From: G963701675 sp963701675
GTDB taxonomy: Bacteria; Planctomycetota; Planctomycetia; Gemmatales; Gemmataceae
Direction of reading: 5' to 3'
Length of the DNA: 64,000 bases
Assembly (NCBI GenBank): GCA_963701675.1
Contig: OY969623.1
Coordinates: forward strand, 1,488,001 to 1,552,000
Shown here piece by piece: positions 9,363 through 19,495 of this stretch (position 1 is its first letter; every line of letters begins with the position of its first letter). The notes beneath the pieces are model-generated. The model did not search any database and was not told the origin of the DNA. It saw only the letters and a program-made list of their open reading frames with translations. Position numbers and translations under genes: made by a program.

Positions 9363-11985
9363 ATGACGGAGCATTCAGTTGTCCTGGTCGCGAGCCCATT
9401 CATGACAGAACGCTCGACATACCCCATTGCCGAAACTGCCGCCTCGCCGACTGAAGTATCCGGGGCGGATTCGTGGGGTTCATTCCTCCCCGGCATTCCG
9501 GGGTATGAGATCCTTGATCGCCTCGGTCAGGGCGGCATGGGGATCGTTTACCGCGCACGGCAAATCAAGCTCAACAGAATCGTCGCGTTGAAGCTGCTTT
9601 TGGCGGGCGCCCATGCGTCGGCCGAATTACGCGCCCGCTTCCGCACGGAAGCCGAATCGCTTGCTCGCCTCCATCATCCGAACATCGTGCAAATCCACGA
9701 CGTGGGCGACGCGGACGGCTGCCTTTATCTGTCGCTCGAATTCGTCGGCGGCATCAGCCTCGACCAACACTTCGGCGGCAAACCGCAATCGCCGGCGGCA
9801 GCCGCCCGCCTCATCCTTAGTTTAGCGCGTGCCCTTCAGTTCATCCACGAACACGGCATTCTTCATCGCGACCTGAAGCCCGCTAACATTTTGGTCGCGC
9901 CCGACGGAACGCCCAAGATCACAGACTTTGGTATCGCCAAACTTCAGGAAACCGGTTCCGGAAAACTTGTCAGCCCCACCCGCACGGGGGACGTGATGGG
10001 TACGCCGAGTTACATGGCGCCGGAACAAGCCAGCGGTGTGATCAAGGCGATCGGCCCCGCCGCCGATGTCTACGCTCTGGGGGCGATTCTTTACGAGGCT
10101 CTCACCGGACGCCCACCCCATCTTGCCGAGAGCCCAGCGGAGACACTGATTCAGGTTTTGTTGATCGAACCGGTTCCGCCACGCGTGTTGCAGACCAAGC
10201 TACCGCGCGATCTGAATACGATTTGCATGAAATGCTTGGAAAAAATACCGACAAAACGCTACCGCAGTGCTGCGGATTTGGCGGACGACGTCGAACGCTT
10301 TGTAGCCGGCACGCCGATTCGTGCGCGGCCGGCGGGGTTTCTCGAACGAACGACCAAGTGGGCAAAACGTCGGCCATCAACGGCGGCTCTGATTGCGGTT
10401 TGCATCGTTGCCCTTTTCGGGGTCATTAGCGGTGGCATTTGGCACAACCTCCGCCTTCGTTCCGAACGTGATCGTTCTCAAGTCAATTTCGACGTAGCCC
10501 TCATCGCCATTGATCAACTGACGTCGCTTGTCGAGACGGGCGCCGAATTGCAAGTCGATCCGCAGGCGCTGCTTGAAGCGGCCCAGGCTTTCTATCAGGA
10601 TCTACAAAACAATCTGGGGCAGGATCCCGCACATCGCAAGGATTTGGCGAAGGCCATGCTCCGACTGGGGGACATCCTTCGGAAACTCGATCGGCATGAA
10701 CAATCGGAAACGGCCTACCGCCAAGCAATCGAGCACCTCACGCTGCTGGCGTCGGAAAATCCATCCAATCCGCGCTTTCAACAACAGCTGGCATACTGTC
10801 ATAACTTCCTCGGAGAAGTACACCGACGCGCATCTCGCTCCGACGACGCCGTGGCTGCTTATCAGCGTGCACTCGGAATTCAGGCCAGGTTAATCGCCCA
10901 GTTTCCCAAAGAGCCGGTTTACGCCCGCGAAATGGCGCGCACTCGTTACAACTTGGGAATTGTCCTCAAAGACCTCAACGAGAATGAGAACGCCGCGCGA
11001 ACCATTCAACAGGCGATTGAAACCCTGCTCAGTTTAGGTCACGAGTCTCGCGATGATCCCGTAACCAAGAAGGAGCTGGCGCACGGGTACCTTAACCTCG
11101 GCACGGCGTTGCGTCCGCTCGCGCAATACGATGCGGCGGATCACGCATACTCACAATCGATCACTCTGTATGAAGAGCTTGCGCACGACCATCCCCGTGT
11201 ACCTGAGTTTTCCGATGAATTGGCAATTGCCCTGACGAATCGTGCCAATCTCCTTTCCGGAATCTCGACCCGTGGTTTAGACACACGCGCCACGTTTGAG
11301 CGCGTGGTGGAATTGCGGCGCAAGCTTGCGAAGGATTATCCGCGCCGACCGTCATTCCGGCGAGAACTGGCCAACACATTGAATAGTCTTGCGAGCTTCC
11401 ACGCGAAGTCGGGCGACACTGCGGCGGCGAGCCATGCATGGAGTTCGGCTATCGATTTGTGGCAAGGACTCGTAACGGAAGACTCGCGCACGCCGGACTA
11501 TCAATTTGGTCTGGGTATGAGTCTGCACAATCTTGGTTGGCTAACGAAAGAATCAGGCGATCTTGTTGACGCGCCAGACGTTCGAGCGTGGCCTGGAACA
11601 TTTGCATGTTGCGCACGGCGCGAATCCAAATCTAAACGAATTCCAGAATGCGGTTCGCAACGCGTCCTGGAATTTGGCCGAGACATGTGTGAAGCTTCAT
11701 GACGCTCAGGGTGCCGCGGCCGCCGCGCGTTCCGCCTTACAAGTGAAGCCTGAACGACCCGAAGATCTTTACAAAGCCGCGGCGATATTAGCTCAGTGCG
11801 CGAGCTTTCAAGCAACCGGCGCGGCATCGGCTTCGGCTATGTACGCGGACGAGGCGACGGAGTTGTTGCGAAAAGTGTTGCGCGCGAAATACCGCAGCCC
11901 CGAGCAGATCCGACGCGACAACGCGTTCTTCGGACTTCAATCAAATGGTCGATTCCGCGAAATGCTCAACGATTCGTCAAACTAA
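9363..11985 (+). CDS. Transmembrane Ser/Thr protein kinase with TPR repeats (frameshifted)
   Basis: The N-terminal kinase domain spans about residues 40-320, with the glycine loop GQGGMGIVY, ILHRDLKPANIL (catalytic Asp170), the DFG motif in KITDFGIAK and the APE motif in YMAPEQ. One membrane helix follows (ALIAVCIVALFGVISGGI, near 345), then TPR repeats outside. The first frame stops at 11702, but after about base 11570 its sequence ceases to look like TPR. The family-like continuation (RQTFERGLEHLHVAHGANP) lies in the next frame and ends at 11985. The break is at GACGCGCCAGACG (11568-11580), which fits loss of one GC from GCGCGC. Joined length is about 874 residues. It probably phosphorylates proteins in response to an external signal. 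Confidence 0.8.
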
Positions 11986-12010
11986 GTTGTCAGCGCGGTT
12001 GTGGGGCACG

Positions 12011-12039
12011 TCGCGGGCTGCCATTCGGTAAGCCCGCGA
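12011..12039. terminator. Hairpin after the kinase gene
   Basis: TCGCGGGCT at 12011-12019 pairs perfectly with AGCCCGCGA at 12031-12039 around an 11-base loop. It starts 25 bases after the kinase stop. No T-run follows. Confidence 0.45.
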
Positions 12040-12220
12040 ATTCGGTGCAAACCGTACCATCGGCGAAGTCACCTTGATTGGCACGGCATTGCCGGCCTTT
12101 GGCCTTAATCGACGGCGTCCCGATCTCGATATACTTCGTGTCTATTCCCCCAAACGGGACCGTGCTGCGCAGAAGGTCCGTGCGGACGGTGGGCTTATCG
12201 CCTTAAGCTTGGTGCGGTCT

Positions 12221-13198
12221 ATGATGGCAGCAAGGACGCTACCAAAGTTTCTCCGAGTCGTATTGCTGGCCGCTAATTGGCTTGCCTTCTCAACGGCACT
12301 TGCACTGGGCCAGTCAACAACTGGTCCGACAGCACTTGTGCCACCGCCGCCATCACCGAGTCCCCAGCAGGAAGCGGGCGCCGGCCCGATCATCTCAGAC
12401 AGCAACGTCGGTTACATCGACAACGCGATCATCGGTACCTATTTTCGGCTTCGCTATGACGCCGGGTACGCGAACCGAAGGCCGAATCGAGCCGAGTTCT
12501 TTTACGCAAAAGGCGCACCGGCTGGCCCAGGCCTGCCGCTACCGGAAGCGAGTATCGACTATCAGGATTTGCCGGTGTATCTGGAAGTCGCCGCGACGGA
12601 ACGATTGTCTGGATTCGTCGAGATAGGGCCACGGTTACTTAATCCCGATATCAACGCGAACTCGGCAGGACTCGCGGACATGAACGCAGGCTTCAAATGG
12701 GCAGCAGTCCTTCAGCCGGATTTCGTGGCCACCTTCCAGTTGCGTACTTACATTCCATCGGGAGACGCAAGTCGCGGTCTAGGCACTGATCACATTAGTC
12801 TGGAACCGGCCTTGCTGATCTACAGTCGCCTCGATCCGAACTGGAGCTTGGCGTCCGAACTGCGATATTGGATTCCGATCGACGGCACCGATTTCGCGGG
12901 GGATGTGATTCGTTACGGAATTGGATTGAGTTATGACCTTAATCCAGCCGGCTCGACACGAATCTCTCCGGTGGCGGAATTCGTCGGTTGGAGCGTGCTC
13001 GGCGGCAAGGAAAGCTTCATTGGTCCCGGTGGGTTTGTGGTTCAGGGCGCTGCGGGCGACACGATCCTATCGGCGAAACTGGGAGTTCGCGTTCGGTTCG
13101 AGAGTAACAACGATTTCTACATCGGCTACGGTCGGCCACTCACCGGGGACCGGTGGTATGAAAACACGTTTCGGGTTGAATACCGACTTTGTTTCTAA
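12221..13198 (+). CDS. Outer-membrane beta-barrel protein, transporter-like
   Basis: The product is about 325 residues. The ATG at 12221 (or the adjacent one at 12224) gives a clean signal peptide (LPKFLRVVLLAANWLAFSTALALGQ); an upstream in-frame start at 12074 would add 49 unrelated residues. A proline-rich linker (VPPPPSPSPQQ) is followed by alternating hydrophobic strands and ends with an aromatic residue (EYRLCF), as expected for an outer-membrane barrel. The pattern resembles barrels related to the phenol-degradation MetA-pathway transporter family. I see no partner genes, and the substrate is unknown. Confidence 0.6.
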   Translation: MMAARTLPKFLRVVLLAANWLAFSTALALGQSTTGPTALVPPPPSPSPQQEAGAGPIISDSNVGYIDNAIIGTYFRLRYDAGYANRRPNRAEFFYAKGAPAGPGLPLPEASIDYQDLPVYLEVAATERLSGFVEIGPRLLNPDINANSAGLADMNAGFKWAAVLQPDFVATFQLRTYIPSGDASRGLGTDHISLEPALLIYSRLDPNWSLASELRYWIPIDGTDFAGDVIRYGIGLSYDLNPAGSTRISPVAEFVGWSVLGGKESFIGPGGFVVQGAAGDTILSAKLGVRVRFESNNDFYIGYGRPLTGDRWYENTFRVEYRLCF

Positions 13199-13287
13199 GA
13201 AGTGAATCGGAGTGAAGTGGCGAGACGCTTCCGCAGACGGGTCGTGTTCCGCGGGTGGCGAGGCTTCCTAATCCTTAACGGAGAGAG

Positions 13288-13578
13288 ATGGGAATGGATT
13301 GGGTGACTGGACTCGGCGGACTCGCCATAGTGGTTCTGATTTGGATGTGGTGGCTGGACTCTGCGTCCCGGATTCGCCGCATTGAAGGGAAACTAAACCG
13401 ACTCATGCGGCATTTGAACATCGATCAGCACCAGGGCGTGCCGTTGTCTGATCGCGTCAAGGAGATCGCTTGCGATCCGGCCCGAAAAATCGAGGCCATC
13501 AAGGCGTACCGCGAGGAAACCGGGGCCGGATTGAAAGAAGCAAAAGACGCGATCGAAGCCTACACTCACGGCACATAG
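13288..13578 (+). CDS. Membrane-anchored protein with ribosomal L7/L12 C-terminal-like domain
   Basis: This 96-residue protein has one membrane helix (GLGGLAIVVLIWMWWL, residues 7-22), then a short coiled segment (SRIRRIEGKLNRLMRHL) and a domain with the L7/L12 C-terminal signature: ARKIEAIKAYREETGAGLKEAKDAIEAY. In L7/L12 this surface contacts translation factors; here, tethered to the membrane, its role is unknown. A GGAGAGAG leader sits just before the ATG. A truncated copy of the 5-prime end of this gene lies at 6716-6781. It converges with the sigma gene whose stop is 10 bases away. Confidence 0.7.
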   Translation: MGMDWVTGLGGLAIVVLIWMWWLDSASRIRRIEGKLNRLMRHLNIDQHQGVPLSDRVKEIACDPARKIEAIKAYREETGAGLKEAKDAIEAYTHGT

Positions 13579-13588
13579 TCGGCACGAG

Positions 13589-14203
13589 CTATTTGTTGTC
13601 GGGGTGCTCGTTGGAGCGAACGGGCGGCGCTGTGGTCGCCGACTTTCGGAGTTTGTGACGCGCCCGCGACAGCACGGGGCCGATGCTGTTGACTGGAATG
13701 TTGAGTGCGGTGCTGATCTCTTCGTACGTTCGGCCCTCAAAATAGAAGAGCCTTACAACCTGCCGTTCGCGTGCCGGGAGCCGGCGCAGTAGTTTGCCGA
13801 CTTCTTCCAGGCTTTCGAGCCCTACCTGTGCTTTCGGCGGTTCCTCGGCCTCGGCCTTCAATTTTCGACCGTCCGTCCGCGCGTGCCCTTCGGCTGCGGC
13901 GCCGTACTTCGCCAGTTCGTGTACGCAGATGCGTCGCGCGATGACGGTGAGGTACGTTGCGAGGCTCGCATTTCCCCGAAACCTGCGAAACGCCGCATAG
14001 TCATTCGCGACCAGTTGCAAGAGAATCTCAGAGGCCACATCCTCCGTGTCTTCTGCGTTCAACGGTACGCTTCGATGGTGGGCCGTGTGTTGAATGACGT
14101 GATAGATGAGCCCAAGGTAGCGGTCGACGAAATCGTTCCATGCCCCGGGCTCATGGTTGAGACAACGCTGAAGGAGCGTGCGGTCCAAAGCAGTTAGTGG
14201 CAC
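13589..14203 (-). CDS. RNA polymerase sigma-70 family (ECF) factor
   Basis: The 204-residue product carries region 2 (AFRRFRGNASLATYLTVIARRICVHELAK) and region 4 (RRLPARERQVVRLFYFEGRTYEEISTALNIPVNSIGPVLSRARHKLRK), the latter with a clear helix-turn-helix. The start at 14203 (MPLTALDRTLL) is the typical opening of planctomycete ECF factors. The acidic/lysine-rich linker between the regions (KLKAEAEEPPKAQ) is normal for the group. No anti-sigma gene is adjacent. The gene lies divergent to dapL and convergent with the L7/L12-like gene. Confidence 0.85.
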   Translation of the reverse strand: MPLTALDRTLLQRCLNHEPGAWNDFVDRYLGLIYHVIQHTAHHRSVPLNAEDTEDVASEILLQLVANDYAAFRRFRGNASLATYLTVIARRICVHELAKYGAAAEGHARTDGRKLKAEAEEPPKAQVGLESLEEVGKLLRRLPARERQVVRLFYFEGRTYEEISTALNIPVNSIGPVLSRARHKLRKSATTAPPVRSNEHPDNK

Positions 14204-14432
14204 GGATCGAGTCCTTTGGTCGCAGTCGAAAACGCCGACGTGGAACGGCTGTCATCAGAATTTGCTTATTGTTATTCTACCTCGCCCGTTTCCCGTTCGG
14301 TAGGTGTGCCTGTCCAAAAGAGAGTTCAGCTGGACCGGTCATAGCGAACACGCAATTTGTGCCATCGTCGCCCTGCGAGGTTTTCGATACTTCTGAACCG
14401 TATTGACCCGTACACGCAGTGGAAAGTCGGCC

Positions 14433-15670
14433 ATGATTAGAGCATCCGATCCGTGGTTTCAGTCGATGTTCGCCGACCGAATCGGCGGCCAGAACTATGG
14501 AAAAGGCAGCGGGGTATTCAAGTTCGAAAAGATCAAACGGGCCAAACGCGCCGCGTTGCAAGAGCACCCCGAGCGCAAACTTCTCGACTTCGGCATCGGC
14601 GAAAACGACGACATGGCCGATGAGCGCGTGCGCGCCGTCCTCAAGCGCGAGGTCGACAAACTCGAGAATCGCGGCTATGCCGACAATGGCATCGCCGTGT
14701 TCAAAGAGGCGGCCGCGCGATTCATGCATCAAACCTTCGGCGTCACGCTTGACCCGAATACGGAAATCAATCACGCCATTGGCTCCAAGCCGGCACTAGC
14801 CATGCTGCCGGTGTGCTTCATTAATCCCGGCGATGTGACGCTCATGACCGTGCCGGGATATCCGGTGGTAGGCACGCACACAAAGTTCTACGGAGGCGAA
14901 GTCTACAATCTCCCGCTCCACGCCGAGAATCACTTCTTCCCAGACCTATCCGCGATCCCCGCCGACGTACGGCGGCGTGCCAAGCTGCTCGTCATTAATT
15001 ATCCCAACAGTCCGACCGGCGCCGTCGCAACCCGCGATTTCTACCGCCGGGTCATCGACTTTGCACACGCCAACCAAGTCGTCGTCGTCCAGGACGCCGC
15101 CCATATCCTTCTGACCTATGAAGGTCCACCATTGAGCTTCTTGCAAGTTGAAGGCGCCAAAGAAGTCGGCGTTGAAATCCATTCGATGTCCAAGGCGTTC
15201 AACATGATCGGCTGGCGGATGGCATTCGTGGCCGGTCATTCGAAGCTTGTGCAGGCCTTCGCCGATGTGAAGGACCACTGTGATTCCGGCCAGTTCATGG
15301 CCATCCAGCACGCGGCCGCGGCGGCTCTCGCCCAGTCGGAGATTTCCGACGCGGTCCGCGAAAAGTATCGCCGCCGCCTCGATAAGTTGGTCACCGCACT
15401 CGGCCAGGTCGGATTCCAGGCGCAAATGCCGGGAGGGACGTACTTCCTCTACGTTCGCGCCCGAAATCCGCCGGCCATCGCGTCTTTACGAATGCCGAGG
15501 ACTTTTCGCAGTTTATGATTGAAGAACACTCGGTGTGCTGCGTCCCCTGGGATGACGCTGGGCCGTACCTTCGGTTCTCGGCGACGTATCAGGCGAAGGA
15601 TGAGCCGGACGAGGACGAGATAATGGCCGAGACGGTGGCGAGGTTGGGCAAAATGGAGTTGCGGTTTTGA
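14433..15670 (+). CDS. dapL: LL-diaminopimelate aminotransferase-type enzyme (frameshifted)
   Basis: This PLP-dependent class I/II aminotransferase most resembles DapL, which makes LL-diaminopimelate for lysine and peptidoglycan. Seen: SKAFNMIGWRM with the PLP lysine at Lys254, NYPNSPTGA, and the long N-terminal FADRIGGQNYGKG. The first frame stops at 15518 after an unrelated tail. The expected C-terminus (SAGHRVFTNAEDFSQFM, then VPWDDAGPYLRFS) continues in another frame and stops at 15670. The break is at GCGCCCG (15456-15462), consistent with loss of one base (Y-V-R-A-P-K). The ATG at 14433 is preferred to an in-frame TTG at 14403. The joined protein is about 412 residues, normal for the family. 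Another aminotransferase specificity cannot be excluded. Confidence 0.75.
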
Positions 15671-15789
15671 GCGAAGATCCATCGCTTTAGACAGAGGAAA
15701 TGGCTCCGTACCCTTTGAGTCGACGGACGGCTTCGGCGCAAAGTAGGAAGCTGACAAATGGGGAGCGTTCCGACAGAAGCCGAAGTTCC

Positions 15790-16125
15790 ATGACCACAAC
15801 CACGATTCTGTACCGTGCGGTGAGCCACGCTGAACTTCTTGATATCATCCAAACCGGCGGAATGCGTCCAGCACCTCCGTCAAATCAGGGGAAGTGGTTT
15901 GCTGAAACATTGCACGACGTCAGCCGTTGGGGACGTTTGTTCTACCACATATCGCAGTTGCCGTTCCATATAATTGAGGTCGAAGTTCCATCAGTGATGG
16001 GAGACCGATGGTATCGCAACTCGTTGCATGACCGCATTGGTCCGGCGCGGTATGCTGAAGTTGGAGATTTGGCAAGTATTTGCTTCGTTCGGGAAGTCGC
16101 ATCCTTTTACCTGGGACCAACATGA
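15790..16125 (+). CDS. Small hypothetical protein, possibly ADP-ribosyltransferase-like fold
   Basis: The 111-residue product starts at the ATG at 15790; residues upstream of it in the open frame look non-coding. It contains LYRAVSHAELLDI, a GKWFAETLHDVSRWG block and a conserved ending (ASICFVREVASF). The YRAV and WFAET elements recall small stand-alone ART-like proteins, but I cannot place the catalytic residues, so the fold is a guess. Its stop overlaps the next start (ATGA), implying translational coupling with the gene at 16122. Confidence 0.5.
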   Translation: MTTTTILYRAVSHAELLDIIQTGGMRPAPPSNQGKWFAETLHDVSRWGRLFYHISQLPFHIIEVEVPSVMGDRWYRNSLHDRIGPARYAEVGDLASICFVREVASFYLGPT

Positions 16126-16469
16126 CGCAGAACCCGGTCGCCTTGACTCGAGTTCGATGGCGAACCGTAAGCGAAGGCGGACGGGATTCGCCTCCCCCAG
16201 GTCCTCTCTATCCGACTGCCGCGCGGTTTGATAACGACACTGAGGTTTTCAGCGCGGTTCTCCGACTTTTGAAACCTATCAGCAACGGCGACCGTCTGGA
16301 GCATGAGGCGGAACTGCAACTGTTGGCGCCCGACCTAATGCCCGACATAGCGAGCAAGCTCGTCCCCGGTTCACGACTTGTCATTAAAGAGGGCCGGCGC
16401 GAAGTCGCGGACTGTGAAGTCGTCGCTGTGACGGTGCGCGAAGTCAGTCCCCTCGGCGTGGCGCACTAA
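16122..16469 (+). CDS. Hypothetical small protein, EF-Tu beta-barrel-like
   Basis: The product has 115 residues and overlaps both neighbours (ATGA at its start, TAATG at its stop), so it is co-translated with the genes at 15790 and 16469. The N-terminal R-V-R-W-R-T-V-S-E-G-G-R-D-S-P-P-P-G-P block and the later SRLVIKEGRREVADCEV resemble the last beta-barrel of elongation factor Tu, found alone in several bacterial small proteins. No GTPase domain is present. Role unknown. Confidence 0.5.
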   Translation: MTQNPVALTRVRWRTVSEGGRDSPPPGPLYPTAARFDNDTEVFSAVLRLLKPISNGDRLEHEAELQLLAPDLMPDIASKLVPGSRLVIKEGRREVADCEVVAVTVREVSPLGVAH

Positions 16470-17848
16470 TGCCGCCGCTCCTCCTCATCAACACCGTCGG
16501 CCTAACATCACGATTATTATCCTACGCGCCGCGATTGAACGCCCTTGCGAAAGCCGGCTGGGCCGTTCCCCTGAAAGAAGTGGTTCCTGCGGTGACCTGC
16601 ACCGCTCAAGCCGCCATCCTGACCGGACAGCCGACATCGAAACACGGTATCGTCGGCAACGGTTGGTTCTATCGAGACACGGGCGAGATACGATTTTGGC
16701 AGCAATCCAATCGGCTATTGCAGAGCGAGCCGATTTATCAGTCCGCTCGTCGATTGGCAGCCGAACGGAAACTCAGCTTCACATGTGCGAAGGTCTTTTG
16801 GTGGTTCAATCAAGGCGCCCCGGTCGACATCAGCGTGACGCCGAAGCCTTATTACGGGGCGGACGGCAACAAGGAATTCGGGATCACCGCCACGCCGCCC
16901 GAGTTCTTTCCGATTTTTCAGGAGCGTATTGGGACGTTTCCGTTCCAGGCGTTCTGGGGACCGCGGGCTGGTCTTGCAAGCACCCGGTGGATTGCGAGTT
17001 GCGCCGTCGAGGTCTTGGTCGAAGGCGGGCCGGACTTGACGTTAGTCTACCTCCCGCATCTCGATTATGACACGCAGCGATTTGGTCCGGACGCCGCCGA
17101 CATGCCACGCCTGGTGCGGGAGCTCGACGATGCTTGCGAGCCGTTGCTTGACACCGCGAAACGCCTAGGCGCCCGTGTTTGGATTGTCAGCGAATACGGC
17201 CACGTTCCAGTCCGCCGGGCCGTACTCCTCAATCGAGCGCTTCGCAATGCCGGACTGCTCACCGTGCGCCCGGGACCGTTCGGCGAGACATTGGATACGT
17301 TTGCTTCGCGCGCCTTCGCAGTGTGCGATCATCAAATCGCACACATCTACGTTACCGATTCCACGGACTTGCATTTGATCCGTGCAGTCATCGCACCGCT
17401 GGACGGCGTGGCTCGTGTCCTCATCGGCGACGAGCGTGCGGAGTTCGACCTCGTCCATCACCGTGCCGGTGATCTGATCGCTTTGGCGGAACCGGATGCG
17501 TGGTTCGCCTACCCGTTTTGGCTTGATGACCGGAATGCGCCTGACTATGCACGTACCGTCGATATTCACCGCAAACCCGGCTACGACCCATGCGAGCTGT
17601 TCTTCGATCCCAAACTTTGGTGGCCCAAAGGCCGCGTGCTCCGCCGACTGATACAGAAGAAGCTCGGATTTCGCACCCTTTTCGATTTGGTGCCGTTGGA
17701 TCCGTCATTAGTACGCGGCAGCCACGGTTTGCCGGCCGCCGATCCCATGGATCGACCCCTACTCATCGGCGATGGACCGCCGCCAAATGCAGAGTCGTCA
17801 TTAAAAGACGTTTATGGCCTGCTGCTGCGTGCCCTCGACTTGTCTTAA
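16469..17848 (+). CDS. Alkaline-phosphatase superfamily phosphodiesterase/nucleotide pyrophosphatase
   Basis: The 459-residue protein fits the type I phosphodiesterase/nucleotide pyrophosphatase family. It opens with a strand (PPLLLINTVGLT), has the Thr nucleophile region AVTCTAQAAILTGQPTSKHGIVGNGW, the metal-site motif YLPHLDYDTQRFGP, and a second metal site near SEYGHVPV. No signal peptide is evident, so it is probably cytoplasmic. It resembles the pyrophosphatase associated with ebo-type clusters, but no other ebo gene is in the window. It overlaps the upstream small gene (TAATG) and converges with the epimerase gene by four bases. Confidence 0.75.
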   Translation: MPPLLLINTVGLTSRLLSYAPRLNALAKAGWAVPLKEVVPAVTCTAQAAILTGQPTSKHGIVGNGWFYRDTGEIRFWQQSNRLLQSEPIYQSARRLAAERKLSFTCAKVFWWFNQGAPVDISVTPKPYYGADGNKEFGITATPPEFFPIFQERIGTFPFQAFWGPRAGLASTRWIASCAVEVLVEGGPDLTLVYLPHLDYDTQRFGPDAADMPRLVRELDDACEPLLDTAKRLGARVWIVSEYGHVPVRRAVLLNRALRNAGLLTVRPGPFGETLDTFASRAFAVCDHQIAHIYVTDSTDLHLIRAVIAPLDGVARVLIGDERAEFDLVHHRAGDLIALAEPDAWFAYPFWLDDRNAPDYARTVDIHRKPGYDPCELFFDPKLWWPKGRVLRRLIQKKLGFRTLFDLVPLDPSLVRGSHGLPAADPMDRPLLIGDGPPPNAESSLKDVYGLLLRALDLS

Positions 17849-18906
17849 ATTGTCATGCCATTGTCCAAGCACCAGCGAATGCTGCGTCGCATGCCTTCTT
17901 CCAGCGCGATGGCGGGCCGATAACCAAGTTCCTCTTTCGCTTTTTTCACGGAACATGCAATGGTCTGGTTCATTTCGGAAAGTACGTGGATCTTTTGATG
18001 ATAAAAACCCATGGCTTGCAGCGTGGCATCGGCAATGCTGGCCGTGTCGCTAACCAATCCTGGTAGCCGCAGTCGTTTGTGCGTGCACGTCTGACCGAAC
18101 TCCTTCTCCAGAAGTATTTCGATGGTGTCAAGGATTTCGTTCATGGAATATGGCCGCTCATCGGCGATCCAGTAAGTCTGGCCGTTTGCGCGCTCCGAAG
18201 TTGCAGCGCGGATGAGGCCCTGCGACAGATTGTCGATGTAGGCCATCGACCGTTTGTTCTCGCCGCCGCCGACGACGGGTCCTTTGCCGTCACGGATCAT
18301 TCGGAAGAACTCGGTTTGCCTCGGCGGCTGGAACGGCCCATAGAACCAGGGCGGGCGAACGATCACCGTCTCAATCCGGCCGGCTTGCTGTTGCTCGCGA
18401 ACGTCGAGCTCCATCTGCATTTTCGATCGACCGTAATGGCGATAAGGGTGGTAGGGCGATTCCTCGTCAAAAGGATGGTCCGAATGCGGATTGCAACCGC
18501 AGGGCGAATTCGAGGAAACCACAACGGCGCGGCGCACCCCTGCGGCGATGGCGGCGGCGATGATATTACGCGTCCCGTCGACATTGACTTCATAAAACTC
18601 ACGTACCCGCTTGGGATGGATAATCCCCGCCGTGTGAAACAGCACCGCATCCGTGCAGCCTTCGCAGAACTTTCGACAATCCTCTCGACTTCGGACATCG
18701 CCGGAGACCACCGTGATTCGATCCGACATTTTTTTTGACGCTTCGCTATCTTCTCCGGGTAGAACCAAAACGCGAATCGCTATACGAGAATCGGGTTTTT
18801 GCAGGTCAGTCACATCCGGAAGGCCGTTCACCAGGGCGTGAATTAATCCCCGGCCAAGCCAGCCCGATCCACCGGTAACCAGAACTTGCTTCGCACCAAA
18901 ATCCAT
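17845..18906 (-). CDS. NAD-dependent epimerase/dehydratase (extended SDR)
   Basis: The 353-residue protein has a Rossmann start (KQVLVTGGSGWLGRGL, the GxxGxxG NAD(P) motif) and the active-site pair YRHYGRSKMQMEL, that is Tyr-x-x-x-Lys, with an upstream Ser (VVSSNSPCG). SDR proteins of this kind act on nucleotide sugars or steroid-like alcohols; residues WFYGPFQPP and DNLSQGL fit the 3-beta-hydroxysteroid-dehydrogenase-like branch. The substrate cannot be told from sequence. Single-gene unit, divergent from the hypothetical gene at 19097. Confidence 0.8.
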   Translation of the reverse strand: MDFGAKQVLVTGGSGWLGRGLIHALVNGLPDVTDLQKPDSRIAIRVLVLPGEDSEASKKMSDRITVVSGDVRSREDCRKFCEGCTDAVLFHTAGIIHPKRVREFYEVNVDGTRNIIAAAIAAGVRRAVVVSSNSPCGCNPHSDHPFDEESPYHPYRHYGRSKMQMELDVREQQQAGRIETVIVRPPWFYGPFQPPRQTEFFRMIRDGKGPVVGGGENKRSMAYIDNLSQGLIRAATSERANGQTYWIADERPYSMNEILDTIEILLEKEFGQTCTHKRLRLPGLVSDTASIADATLQAMGFYHQKIHVLSEMNQTIACSVKKAKEELGYRPAIALEEGMRRSIRWCLDNGMTI

Positions 18907-18999
18907 ACGGACTCCCAGAAGTGCTTAAGACGTCGCTGGATAAAGCTCAACATAACACGTGGATCATTCTATTTCCGCTCCGAACCTTGCTCATCTCAT

Positions 19000-19028
19000 T
19001 TGACGGGTTAAGAAAATCGACTTAGACT
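19000..19028 (+). promoter_or_regulatory. Putative sigma70-type promoter for the gene at 19097
   Basis: TTGACG at 19000-19005 and TAGACT at 19023-19028 are separated by exactly 17 bases, about 70 bases before the ATG. The spacer is A-rich, unlike the surrounding coding DNA. Confidence 0.5.
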
Positions 19029-19096
19029 CCGAAAAAAGGAGCCGAACGTCCAAACGGTCCAATCCACCATAAACCACAGGCTGAAAGGGGTAACGA

Positions 19097-19495
19097 ATGG
19101 GCGCTGAACCGTGGGATTACTTTGTCGAGTACGAGAATGATATACAAGCGGTCCTGGACAAGCTAAAGGAGCGTGAGTTTCAGGCAGGCCGATTTCGTTA
19201 CAGCGAAGAAAACCCGTCTACCATTGACGAGGCGCGTGAAATCGCCGATGCCGATGGAACCGCTTCGATTCTGGATATGGATCGGATCGGCACGCAACCC
19301 GATTTCGGCGTCCTCGTGCCGCTGTCCAAAAAACAACTCACGGAACTGTTTGGAACCGATAAACCGACACGCGCCATGATCGAGCAAAGCATGGACTTCT
19401 ACGAAGACATTGAGCGCGGCCAGGGGATTTACATTGTTGCCTATGACGGCAACAACCCATCCGAAATCTTTTTCGGTGGCTACTCGTACGATTAA
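19097..19495 (+). CDS. Hypothetical protein
   Basis: The acidic 132-residue protein begins MGAEPWDYFVEYENDIQAVLDKLKEREF and ends with IYIVAYDGNNPSEIFFGGYSYD. It shows no signal peptide, membrane helix or known catalytic motif. An AAAGGGGTAACGA leader and the promoter at 19000 support it as a real gene. Its last four bases overlap the stop of the convergent methyltransferase gene. I do not recognise the family. Confidence 0.6.
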   Translation: MGAEPWDYFVEYENDIQAVLDKLKEREFQAGRFRYSEENPSTIDEAREIADADGTASILDMDRIGTQPDFGVLVPLSKKQLTELFGTDKPTRAMIEQSMDFYEDIERGQGIYIVAYDGNNPSEIFFGGYSYD